Origin: Aquitalea aquatilis
GTDB taxonomy: Bacteria; Pseudomonadota; Gammaproteobacteria; Burkholderiales; Chromobacteriaceae
NCBI RefSeq assembly: GCF_005155025.1
Contig: NZ_CP039731.1
Span: 4,295,892 to 4,359,891, forward strand
DNA: 64,000 nucleotides
Reading direction: 5' to 3'
Part shown: piece by piece, positions 1 to 7,524 of the stretch
Layout: each line of letters begins with the position of its first letter
How positions within the stretch are numbered: the first letter of the stretch is position 1
Notes under the pieces: generated by a model
The model's database searches: none
Told to the model about the DNA's origin: nothing
Seen by the model: only the letters and a program-made list of their open reading frames with translations
Made by a program: the position numbers and the translations under genes

Positions 1-698
1 AAATCGCCCTCGTCTTGCTGGCCATGATCCTGGGTGATGCGGAAGTGTTCCGGCGAAATGGAAAAGGCCAGCGATTCGGCCACTTCGTCAGCAGCCAGCG
101 TCGAGGTGAAAATCACTACCCAGGGCAGTTGATCACTCCCCCCCCCTTCTTGCACCACACTCAGCTCACCCAGCGCAGTCAGCGACTGCAACAGTGCCGG
201 GTAATCGGTGGTCGGCAAGCAGCAGTCCAGCTCGACATACAGCGTGGTGCAGACTGCAGGCGCGGCGGATGACTGCACAGGCGCCACCACCGGCGGCGGT
301 GCGGAGCCGCCACCGGCAACCAGCCGTTCCAGCCAGTTTTCCACCGCACTGATCGCGGACTCGGCCACGGCCTCGCCACCGCGGTGTGCGCCCAGCATGC
401 CGGCCAGCACATCCTTGGCATTCAGGCAGGCATCCACCATGTCGGCAGTCAGCCGCATGCTGCCCTTGCGCACCTTGTCCAGCAGGTTTTCCAGGATATG
501 GGTCAGCGCAGCCAGATCGGCAAACCCGAACGTAGCCGCCCCCCCCTTGATGGAGTGGGCAGCACGGAAAATGGCATTGAGGTCTTCGCCGTCCGGTGCC
601 GCCAGGTCTACCCCCAGCAACACGGACTCCATGGTGGCCAGATGCTCGTCGGTTTCATCAAAGAACACCTGATGAAACTGCGACATATCGATTGACAC
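1..698 (-). CDS. cheA: CheA-like chemotaxis histidine kinase, N-terminal part
   Basis: Autophosphorylating kinase of a chemotaxis array; only about 232 N-terminal residues are inside the window. The GTG at 698 is chosen because AGGGG lies 7 nt upstream. The P1 phosphotransfer domain carries the motif FRAAHSIKGGA with the phospho-accepting His at about residue 48. A Pro/Ala linker (about 135-150) follows, then a segment that may be a P2-like response-regulator docking domain. The kinase core and CheW-like domain would lie left of position 1. It follows the receiver gene at 784-1149 on the same strand, so it belongs to a second chemotaxis cluster distinct from cheA at 7525. Two long C tracts (G on the coding strand) interrupt it in frame. 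Confidence 0.88.
   Translation of the reverse strand, partial: MSIDMSQFHQVFFDETDEHLATMESVLLGVDLAAPDGEDLNAIFRAAHSIKGGAATFGFADLAALTHILENLLDKVRKGSMRLTADMVDACLNAKDVLAGMLGAHRGGEAVAESAISAVENWLERLVAGGGSAPPPVVAPVQSSAAPAVCTTLYVELDCCLPTTDYPALLQSLTALGELSVVQEGGGSDQLPWVVIFTSTLAADEVAESLAFSISPEHFRITQDHGQQDEGD
138..146. repeat. C9 homopolymer tract inside cheA-like gene
   Basis: Nine C on the plus strand (nine G in the coding strand) encode three Gly codons in the segment after the P1 domain. The frame is open through it as printed. A one-base change would frameshift the kinase. Confidence 0.9.
539..546. repeat. C8 homopolymer tract inside the P1 domain of the cheA-like gene
   Basis: Eight C on the plus strand encode the Lys-Gly-Gly-Ala part of the phosphotransfer motif immediately after the active His. 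The frame is intact as printed. Confidence 0.9.
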
Positions 699-783
699 GA
701 TGCTTCCCCTTACTGCGCAGTCCGGATAGTCAGCGGTGGAACCCGTCTGCTGTCGCCCGGCACATCACGATCGGTCTGGGCAA

Positions 784-1149
784 TCAGCCAACCAGCCGCT
801 TTACCACATCCAGCAGCTTTTGCGGATCAAACGGCTTGACCAGCCAGCCGGTAGCACCGGCGGCTCGCCCCAGCGATTTCATCTGATCGCTGGACTCGGT
901 GGTCAGCATCAGGATGGGCGTCGTGCCATAGGCCGGCAATTTGCGCAGCGCGCGAATCAGGTTCAGGCCGTCCATGCCCGGCATGTTCTGGTCGGTCAGG
1001 ATCAGGTCAAAGCTGTCCGCCTGGGCCCGCGCCAGACCACCATTGCCATCGACCGCCTCTACTACCTCATAGCCCGCACTTTTGAGAGTAAAGGTCACCA
1101 TTTGACGGATTGACGCCGAATCATCGACTGTCAGTACTTTTTTTGGCAT
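784..1149 (-). CDS. CheY-like single-domain response regulator
   Basis: 121-residue receiver domain with no output domain. The acidic pair DD follows VLTV at about residues 9-10. The phosphorylation site is Asp53 in the motif LILTDQNMPGMDG, and the conserved Thr and Lys follow in MLTTE and VKPFDP. The ATG at 1149 is preferred over an upstream in-frame ATG at 1200 because the protein then starts at the usual point just before the first beta strand. It lies between the transducer gene and the cheA-like gene on the same strand, so it probably receives phosphate from that kinase. It differs clearly from the canonical motor-binding CheY at 6284 and may act as a signalling variant or phosphate sink. 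Confidence 0.9.
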   Translation of the reverse strand: MPKKVLTVDDSASIRQMVTFTLKSAGYEVVEAVDGNGGLARAQADSFDLILTDQNMPGMDGLNLIRALRKLPAYGTTPILMLTTESSDQMKSLGRAAGATGWLVKPFDPQKLLDVVKRLVG

Positions 1150-1177
1150 GTTGTTCCCACTTTTCTTTTGTTCACGC

Positions 1178-2338
1178 TCAAAACAAATCAATGCTGCCAC
1201 TCTGCATCTGACCTTGTGCCACCGGATTGTTGGACAAGCTGATTTGCAGTTCTGCCAGCCGGGCAGAGGCTCTCACCTCCCACTGCCCTTGTTGTTGCTG
1301 CTTGTTGCTGGTCAATTCCATCATTTCTTCGATGCCGTACAAACGCTTGCCGACATGGGCAATCAATTGCGACACCATGTCCTGAAACTGCAGCGAACGC
1401 ACCGCATCGCCCACGTGGTCTGACAGCAAGCCCACGCCATGGCGCAAGCGACCGATTGATTCGGCCATCACCGCATCCATCACCCGGATGCGCGATGAAG
1501 TGTCATCCAGCCGCTGTTTGGCCTGCAAGGTAAACATCATGTCCTGCGAGGCCAGCTGGTTGATCAGCCCCTCGGCATGCTCGACCGAACCATTCACCCG
1601 GTTGATCAGGTTACGGATTTCATCGCTGAAACTACTGGTGCGGCCGGACAGATGGCGGACTTCCTCGGCCACCACGGCAAACCCCCTGCCGGCCTCCCCG
1701 GCCCTGGCCGCCTCGATCGAAGCGTTCAAGGCCAGCATATTGGTTTGGTTGGTAATGGAGTGAATCTCATCCAGCAACAGAATGACCCCCTGCATCTCCT
1801 GACCAATCGACTCCATCTGCTCGACCAGCAGCATGGCCAGCCGGCTGTTCTCCACCGTCTTTTCAACAAAGCTGCCCATCGCATTGGCGATTTCATTGAC
1901 AAAAGTGCTGAAAGACATGGCATGCGAGTCCATGCCCACCTCGCCTTTGGCCAGGCTTTCGGCTAGCTGCAACTGTGCAGCGGCCTCCTGCGACAGGCCG
2001 GAAAAACTGTTGACCAGGGTCAGTACCGCATCCTGGATCAGTGTCTGTACCCGGCTCACCTCCAGCTTTGACTGGGAGATCTGCTCCTGAATGAAGTCAA
2101 GGCAGTCAGGCGCAGCAGGTGCAGCTGCGGTCTTGCCGGAATCCGCCTCTTCCCTATCCATCACCGTCGGCTCCTTGGCTAGGTACAGAAAATGCAATAC
2201 GAACAGCAGGCTGGCGGCAAGCGGCAAAGCCAGGCCCCACACCAGCGCACCCCACAAGGGGCCACTCAATATCACCAGTACCGAAATCAGGCAAAGACCA
2301 CACGCCACGAAACGTCGCTGCGGATAGAAAAGCACCAT
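1178..2338 (-). CDS. Methyl-accepting chemotaxis protein without periplasmic domain
   Basis: 386-residue transducer. Two hydrophobic segments (about residues 10-50) lie back to back at the N-terminus with almost no loop between them, so there is no extracytoplasmic sensor domain. A long helical part follows. It contains the signalling tip that contacts CheA and CheW, seen as [16 protein letters not shown] and [11 protein letters not shown]. The ATG at 2338 has GGGGG just upstream; an ATG five codons earlier (2353) has no evident ribosome site. It is 28 bp from the CheY-like gene, which suggests one operon with that gene and the cheA-like gene. The input is unknown; membrane or cytoplasmic sensing is inferred from the architecture. 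Confidence 0.88.
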   Translation of the reverse strand: MVLFYPQRRFVACGLCLISVLVILSGPLWGALVWGLALPLAASLLFVLHFLYLAKEPTVMDREEADSGKTAAAPAAPDCLDFIQEQISQSKLEVSRVQTLIQDAVLTLVNSFSGLSQEAAAQLQLAESLAKGEVGMDSHAMSFSTFVNEIANAMGSFVEKTVENSRLAMLLVEQMESIGQEMQGVILLLDEIHSITNQTNMLALNASIEAARAGEAGRGFAVVAEEVRHLSGRTSSFSDEIRNLINRVNGSVEHAEGLINQLASQDMMFTLQAKQRLDDTSSRIRVMDAVMAESIGRLRHGVGLLSDHVGDAVRSLQFQDMVSQLIAHVGKRLYGIEEMMELTSNKQQQQGQWEVRASARLAELQISLSNNPVAQGQMQSGSIDLF

Positions 2339-2616
2339 GTAGCCCCCGGTCATTCAGCAAAATTGCCAATGTACTATCTTCTTCATCAACTAATATGCCA
2401 GCTTAATCAAGGAGAAAATCGACCGGATGGTGTAAATAATGGTATTAGCCATTAAATAATTAATTATTAATGTTTTTATCACTTCTACAGAAAACCGACA
2501 AAACGGCTGTCTGTCAAAATATATAGACTGACTTGCTGCCAACGGAAACCCCGACAGACAGCGAGATGGCGCTCACCAGCCAGCCCGGGCCGGCACTACG
2601 TCACAGAGTGAAGGCA
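2339..2616. other. Intergenic region upstream of the MCP gene
   Basis: About 280 bp between the STAS gene and the transducer gene, markedly AT-rich for this chromosome, especially around 2440-2480. It probably carries the promoter for the leftward MCP-cheY-cheA genes. I could not settle on a convincing -35/-10 or sigma-28 box. No credible gene is seen in it. Confidence 0.5.
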
Positions 2617-2925
2617 TTACTTGATGGTGAACATCTTGTTGAAGCAGGCGATTTCCAGCACTTGCAGCACGGTATCGCGGCAATTGATCAGCGACATCGA
2701 TTTTTTCTGACTGGTAGCGCGTTCTTTCAGCAGCAGCAACATGCCCAGCGCCGAGCTATCCAGAAAGGGCACTTGATCAAAATCGACCTGAATTTCCTGC
2801 ACGGCTGGATTTTCCAGCAACTCCTGGCTGGCAAGACGGAAATCCTTGTGCAGATTGAAATCGAACTGGCCGACCAGAACGAGCGTACCAACCTGACCTT
2901 CTACTTTAACCACTGGCTTCATCAT
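2617..2925 (-). CDS. STAS-domain protein (anti-sigma factor antagonist-like)
   Basis: 102-residue single STAS domain. The family works as a phosphorylatable partner-switch protein or as a scaffold. Typical features are the start VEGQVGTLVLVGQFDF and the conserved LDSSALGMLLLL turn, in which the first Ser of SS is the site usually phosphorylated. GGGGGAT lies ahead of the ATG pair at 2925/2922. It starts 18 bp after the end of the sensor kinase gene and is probably co-transcribed with it. No cognate anti-sigma kinase of the RsbW type is visible nearby, so the partner is unknown. Confidence 0.82.
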   Translation of the reverse strand: MMKPVVKVEGQVGTLVLVGQFDFNLHKDFRLASQELLENPAVQEIQVDFDQVPFLDSSALGMLLLLKERATSQKKSMSLINCRDTVLQVLEIACFNKMFTIK

Positions 2926-2943
2926 CTATCCCCCTGATTCACA

Positions 2944-4125
2944 TTACACATCGACCGCTCCCGTCCCGCGGCAGGGGAGAGTCAATTCAAAATAAGCACC
3001 ACCTTGCGCACGATCCCCACCCATCACCGTGCCGGCCAGCTCTTCCGCCACCTTTTTCACGATGGACAGCCCAAGGCCTGTTCCGCCTGGGCGGGTGGTA
3101 AAGAAAGGCTCGAACAGCCTGGCCGGATCAGCCCCCTGCAGGCCCACGCCATCATCCTCTACCCGGAAACAAACCTGCTCATCCCGCAGACTCACCGTGA
3201 GGCCGATACGCCCGCCTTCCGGCGAGAAATGCATGGCATTTTCCAGCAGGTTGACCAGCGCCCCCTGCAGGGCCTTGCGGTCACCCATTACCGTTATGGC
3301 AGAAGGCAGCAGGTTATTGCAATCCCAAATCATGTCACGCTCATGACATTGCGGTATCAATACCGCAGCGACATCCTCAACCAGCGCCGCGACATCGAGC
3401 CACTCCAGCGCACTGGTCTGGCCGCGCACAAACCCCAGCATGTTCTGGATCAGCCCCTCCAGCGCCTTCATCCGGGCCAGGCTCTTGTCGACAAACTTCG
3501 CCCGGTCCTCTGGCCGCAAGCCTTCCTGCTTCAGATTGGCGGTATAAAGCATGGCCGTGGCCAGCGGGGTGCGTAACTGGTGCGCCAGCGACGCAGCCAT
3601 GCCGCCCATCGCGGCCAGCTTTTGCTGGTGCGCCAGCTCCACCGTCAGATGATGCAGACGGCTGACATCATGCAGCAGCACGATGCGTCCGCCCGAGGCC
3701 GGCAAATCCTGATATTGCAAGGCCAGACGACGGGCAGACTCTTGCTGCGGCAAGGTATAGGTCCCGTCCAGTTCGGAGCGCGTCCAGCCGGCCATGACGG
3801 TATCCCAGGCCATCCCGCCGTGCTTGCCTTGCAGCAAAAGCTGGGCCGCCGGATTTTCAGCCACGACCACGCCATCGGCGGCCAGCTGTACCACGCCGGC
3901 AGGCAGCGCTTCCAGCAACATCCCCAATCTTTCGGCGAGTTCGGCGTTTTCGTCACGCTGTTTACGCAATTGGTTGTTAGCCTCGTCCAGTTGCGCATTC
4001 AGTACGTTAACCTGCACTTCGAGCTGGCGATAAGCATCGATTAACTGACTAGAAACAGTGTTGAACTGCTCGAAAGCCGCCTCCAGCATCTCCTGGTCTT
4101 TCAAATTTGATGCTGTCTTGGCCAT
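2944..4125 (-). CDS. Two-component sensor histidine kinase, FlrB/FleS-like
   Basis: 393 residues, soluble, with no membrane segment. An N-terminal coiled coil (about 15-70) leads into a PAS-like domain (about 70-155). The dimerisation helix has the phospho-acceptor His182 in SLAHQLRTPLA. The ATPase domain shows NLLENAMHF (N box), VEDDGVGL (G1) and GGTGLGLSIV (G2). This layout matches cytoplasmic kinases that activate sigma-54 regulators of flagellar genes (FlrB, FleS), and the chemotaxis neighbourhood agrees with that. No response regulator of the FlrC type is next to it in the window, so the partner is inferred. Confidence 0.85.
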   Translation of the reverse strand: MAKTASNLKDQEMLEAAFEQFNTVSSQLIDAYRQLEVQVNVLNAQLDEANNQLRKQRDENAELAERLGMLLEALPAGVVQLAADGVVVAENPAAQLLLQGKHGGMAWDTVMAGWTRSELDGTYTLPQQESARRLALQYQDLPASGGRIVLLHDVSRLHHLTVELAHQQKLAAMGGMAASLAHQLRTPLATAMLYTANLKQEGLRPEDRAKFVDKSLARMKALEGLIQNMLGFVRGQTSALEWLDVAALVEDVAAVLIPQCHERDMIWDCNNLLPSAITVMGDRKALQGALVNLLENAMHFSPEGGRIGLTVSLRDEQVCFRVEDDGVGLQGADPARLFEPFFTTRPGGTGLGLSIVKKVAEELAGTVMGGDRAQGGAYFELTLPCRGTGAVDV

Positions 4126-4176
4126 GTTTAGCGTCGTATTTGTAAAAAGGACTTAAACAGTATGATAATGACTAAG

Positions 4177-4214
4177 TCTGAGCCAAGCCAACTTAAAGTC
4201 TGATCTGAGCCAAG
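4177..4214. repeat. Direct repeat TCTGAGCCAAG upstream of cheV
   Basis: The 11-mer occurs at 4177-4187 and again at 4204-4214, start to start 27 bp. Both copies are preceded by TAAGTCTGA or TAAAGTCTGA-like sequence. It lies about 95 bp before the first cheV and about 50 bp before the divergent kinase gene, so it could be a regulator site. The spacing does not fit a standard sigma-28 promoter. Confidence 0.5.
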
Positions 4215-4306
4215 ACAGTTTTCAAAGAAAGCTGGGAAAATGAATAATTGGCGTATACAACGGGAGTATTGCGCCACCACAACGAACCGATGCAGCGGAG
4301 GTTTCT

Positions 4307-5257
4307 GTGTCAGAGCTTCTTAAAAAAATTGATGCCAGAACAAAACTGGCGGGGACCAACAAGCTGGAAATCCTGCTGTTCTCCCTGGGGCACGACCAGC
4401 GTACGGGAAGAAAAGAAGTTTTCGGCATTAACGTGTTCAAGGTGCGCGAAGTCATGCGCACCCCTGAAATCACGTCCGCCCCGGAAATGCCATCGTCGGT
4501 CGAAGGCATGGTCAGCCTGCGCGGCTCGCTGGTGCCGGTGATTGATCTGGCCAAATACGCTGGCATCGTCACCAGCAACAAGCCGGAAATCATGATCGTC
4601 ACCGAGTACAACGGCCACACGCAGGGCTTTCTGGTGGAAGCGGTCGACACCATTTTGCGCCTGGACTGGTCTGCCATGCGCGTGCCGCCGGACATGATCA
4701 CCAACCGCATGGCCGGCCTGGTCACCGCCGTCACCGAGCTGGATCAGGGCACCCTGGTGATGATGATGGATGTGGAAAAAGTACTGGCCGAAACCTCGCT
4801 GGTTGACGATTCCCACCACTTCATCAATATCGAACCGGTAAAAGAAGAACGCATGATCTTCTTCACCGACGACTCCGCCGTCGCCCGCAAACAGATCGAA
4901 CGCACCCTGGACGCGATGCAGGTCAAATACGCCTACGCCATCAATGGCATGCGCGCCTGGGAAGAACTGCAAAAAATGGCCATGCAGGCCGAGCTGTCCG
5001 GCAAGCGCCTGTGTGAAACCCTGCATCTGGTACTGACCGACGTGGAAATGCCGGAAATGGACGGCTACATGCTGACCAAGCTGATCAAGAGCGACCCGCG
5101 CTTTGCCGGCATTCCGGTACTGATGCACTCCTCGCTGTCCGGCTCTTCCAACCAGAAGCTGGGCCAGTCGGTGGGCGTCGACGAATATGTCTCGAAATTC
5201 GAAGCCCAGAAGCTGTCGATGAAGCTGCGCGAAATGCTCAACCTGGCCAAAAACTAA
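4307..5257 (+). CDS. cheV: Chemotaxis coupling protein CheV (first copy)
   Basis: 316 residues: CheW-like coupling domain (about 1-165) followed by a receiver domain (about 180-316). The coupling half shows ARTKLAGTNKLEILLFSLG and GMVSLRGSLVPVIDL. The receiver has Asp245 in LVLTDVEMPEMDGYML as the likely phosphorylation site. The start is GTG with GGAGG 7 nt upstream. CheV joins receptors to CheA and uses phosphorylation for adaptation. It is the first gene of the rightward module cheV-cheV-cheY-cheZ-cheA, and the paralogue follows after 36 bp. Confidence 0.93.
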   Translation: MSELLKKIDARTKLAGTNKLEILLFSLGHDQRTGRKEVFGINVFKVREVMRTPEITSAPEMPSSVEGMVSLRGSLVPVIDLAKYAGIVTSNKPEIMIVTEYNGHTQGFLVEAVDTILRLDWSAMRVPPDMITNRMAGLVTAVTELDQGTLVMMMDVEKVLAETSLVDDSHHFINIEPVKEERMIFFTDDSAVARKQIERTLDAMQVKYAYAINGMRAWEELQKMAMQAELSGKRLCETLHLVLTDVEMPEMDGYMLTKLIKSDPRFAGIPVLMHSSLSGSSNQKLGQSVGVDEYVSKFEAQKLSMKLREMLNLAKN

Positions 5258-5293
5258 AGCAAACCGGACAGCCATTCGGAAGAGGGAAAAAAT

Positions 5294-6232
5294 ATGTCAG
5301 CAACAGACGCATCCTTGCTTGCCAGCGTCGATGCCCGTACCAAACTGGCGGGCTCCAACAAAATGGAAATCCTGCTGTTTTCGCTGGGCACCCGCGAAAC
5401 CTTCGGCATCAATGTATTCAAGGTCAGGGAAGTATCACAAACGCCGGCCATCACCAAAACCCCCAACATGCCGTTCGGGGTGCAGGGCGTGCTGTCCCTG
5501 CGCGGCAACATCATCCCGGTCATTTCGCTGGCACGTTTCGTCGGTTCGGAACAGAGCGGACGCAAATTCGACACCATGATCGTCACCGAATTCAACAAGA
5601 GCACGCAGGCTTTTCTGGTGGATTCGGTCGACCGCATCATCCGCGTCGACTGGGACCGGGTACGTGCCCCGGAAAACATGATGAGCACCACGACCAACTC
5701 CAACCTGATTACCGCGATTACCGAGCTGGAAGACGGCAAGCTGGTTTCCATTCTGGACGTGGAGCAGATTCTGGCTACCGTGGTGGGTGAGCCACGCCTG
5801 CCGGACATCCCGCAGGCACAGCTGGAGAACGACCAGTACCTGTTCTTCGTCGACGACTCGGTGGTGGCGCGCAAGGAAATCACCAGTGTGCTGGAAAAGA
5901 TGGGCATCAAGTTCCAGCAGGCCACCAATGGCCGCGAAGCCTGGGACCGCCTGCAAGTGCTGGCCAGCCGCAACTGGGGCGAGGACGAATCGCTGCACGA
6001 CTATCTGAAGATCATTCTGGTGGATGCGGAAATGCCGGAAATGGACGGCTATGTCCTGACCAAACTGATCAAATCCGATGTCCGCTTTAAAGGCATCCCG
6101 GTTATCATGCACTCCTCGCTCTCCTCCAACGCCAACAAGGCGATGGGTTCCAGCGTGGGTGTCGATGCCTATGTTGCCAAATTCGATCCGGCAATACTGG
6201 CTGAAACTTTGATTCCATTCCTGCAGAGGTAA
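5294..6232 (+). CDS. cheV: Chemotaxis coupling protein CheV (second copy)
   Basis: 312 residues with the same CheW-receiver order as its upstream neighbour and clear sequence similarity throughout (ARTKLAGSNKMEILLFSLG; GVLSLRGNIIPVISL). The receiver Asp is at about residue 244 in ILVDAEMPEMDGYVL, where the usual Thr before Asp is replaced by Val. GAGGG precedes the ATG. A tandem pair of CheV proteins suggests that the two serve different receptor sets; that division of labour is inference. Confidence 0.93.
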   Translation: MSATDASLLASVDARTKLAGSNKMEILLFSLGTRETFGINVFKVREVSQTPAITKTPNMPFGVQGVLSLRGNIIPVISLARFVGSEQSGRKFDTMIVTEFNKSTQAFLVDSVDRIIRVDWDRVRAPENMMSTTTNSNLITAITELEDGKLVSILDVEQILATVVGEPRLPDIPQAQLENDQYLFFVDDSVVARKEITSVLEKMGIKFQQATNGREAWDRLQVLASRNWGEDESLHDYLKIILVDAEMPEMDGYVLTKLIKSDVRFKGIPVIMHSSLSSNANKAMGSSVGVDAYVAKFDPAILAETLIPFLQR

Positions 6233-6283
6233 CCGTTAAAATCAACGGCTCAATGGAATACCGACATTTCAGGACCTACCCAG

Positions 6284-6673
6284 ATGCCAGATAAAAACAT
6301 GCGATTCCTCGTTGTGGACGATTTCTCGACCATGAGAAGAATTGTTCGCAACCTGCTGAAAGAGTTGGGGTTCACCAACGTCGATGAAGCCGAAGACGGC
6401 CAGGTTGCCTTGCACAAGCTGAAAACGCAGCATTTCGACTTTATCGTTTCCGACTGGAACATGCCGAACATGACCGGCATCGAGTTGCTGAAAGCAGTAC
6501 GCGCCGATCAACAGATCAAGCATCTGCCCTTCATGATGATTACTGCCGAAGCCAAGCGGGAAAACATCATAGAAGCCGCCATGGCCGGAGCCAGCGGCTA
6601 CATCGTCAAACCGTTCACGGCGGCAACACTGGAAGAAAAGATGAACAAGATCTTCCAGACCATGAACAAGTAA
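6284..6673 (+). CDS. cheY: Chemotaxis response regulator CheY
   Basis: 129 residues, close to the enterobacterial motor-binding CheY along its whole length. The acidic pocket is [20 protein letters not shown], Asp57 sits in [10 protein letters not shown], Thr is in [12 protein letters not shown], and the Lys is in [15 protein letters not shown]. When phosphorylated it binds FliM and changes flagellar rotation. It lies between cheV and cheZ. AGGA is 8 nt ahead of the ATG. Confidence 0.96.
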   Translation: MPDKNMRFLVVDDFSTMRRIVRNLLKELGFTNVDEAEDGQVALHKLKTQHFDFIVSDWNMPNMTGIELLKAVRADQQIKHLPFMMITAEAKRENIIEAAMAGASGYIVKPFTAATLEEKMNKIFQTMNK

Positions 6674-6727
6674 AACGAATAAACATAGCAAATAAACTTG
6701 CCTAGTCAGCACTGAGGAGAGGCTATC

Positions 6728-7480
6728 GTGCCGGATCACATTCTGGAAAGTGGAGATTCCCCGGATCTCGAAGCATTGTTTGACAGCATAGCCAGTCAGC
6801 AACAGCAAAAAGAACCAGAAGCAGTCTCGACGACATCGGCTGGGGCGGTCACCACGGCAGGTAGCAACGAAATCAGTACGGCAGTCATGTACGAACAGAT
6901 TGGCCAGCTAACCCGCAAGATGCACGACGCACTGCGTGACCTGGGCTACGACAAATCGCTGGGGAAGGTGGCGGATGCCATTCCCGATGCCAAGGACAGG
7001 CTGAGCTATATCGCCTCGCTGACGGAAAGTGCCGCAGAGCGGGTGCTGAATGCCACCGATCTGGCCAAACCCTACCAGGATGATCTGGAAAGCCGTGCCA
7101 AACTGCTGTCGGAACGCTGGAACCTGCTCTATGCCAACCAGCTGTCCACTGCCGAATTCAAGAACCTCGCCGAGGATACCCGTCAGTACCTCGGCCATGT
7201 TCCGAAACAGACTCAAGCCACCAATACCCAGTTGCTGGAAATCGTGATGGCGCAAGACTTTCAGGACCTGACCGGCCAAGTCATCAAGAAAATGATGGAT
7301 ATGGTGCATATACTGGAAACGGAACTGGTCGCCTTCCTGATCGAATTCTCTCCGGATTCGAAGAAGGCCGAGCTGGACAATAATCTGCTGAATGGACCGG
7401 TAGTCAATCCGGAAGGCAGAACGGACGTGGTGTCCAGCCAGCAGCAGGTCGATGATCTGCTGGAAAGCCTGGGCTTCTAA
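6728..7480 (+). CDS. cheZ: Protein phosphatase CheZ
   Basis: 250 residues. CheZ removes the phosphate from CheY-P as a long helical-hairpin dimer. The catalytic Gln lies in AQDFQDLTGQVIKKM. The C-terminus ends in QQVDDLLESLGF, the amphipathic peptide that tethers CheY. The start is GTG at 6728 with AGGAGAGG 5 nt upstream. It sits 54 bp behind cheY and 44 bp ahead of cheA, as in beta- and gammaproteobacterial motility operons. A variable Gln/Ser/Thr-rich N-terminal segment (about 20-50) is normal for the family. Confidence 0.95.
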   Translation: MPDHILESGDSPDLEALFDSIASQQQQKEPEAVSTTSAGAVTTAGSNEISTAVMYEQIGQLTRKMHDALRDLGYDKSLGKVADAIPDAKDRLSYIASLTESAAERVLNATDLAKPYQDDLESRAKLLSERWNLLYANQLSTAEFKNLAEDTRQYLGHVPKQTQATNTQLLEIVMAQDFQDLTGQVIKKMMDMVHILETELVAFLIEFSPDSKKAELDNNLLNGPVVNPEGRTDVVSSQQQVDDLLESLGF

Positions 7481-7524
7481 ACAAAAAGCGGTGAACGTGT
7501 TAGCGGCATAAGCGGGGTGAGAAA

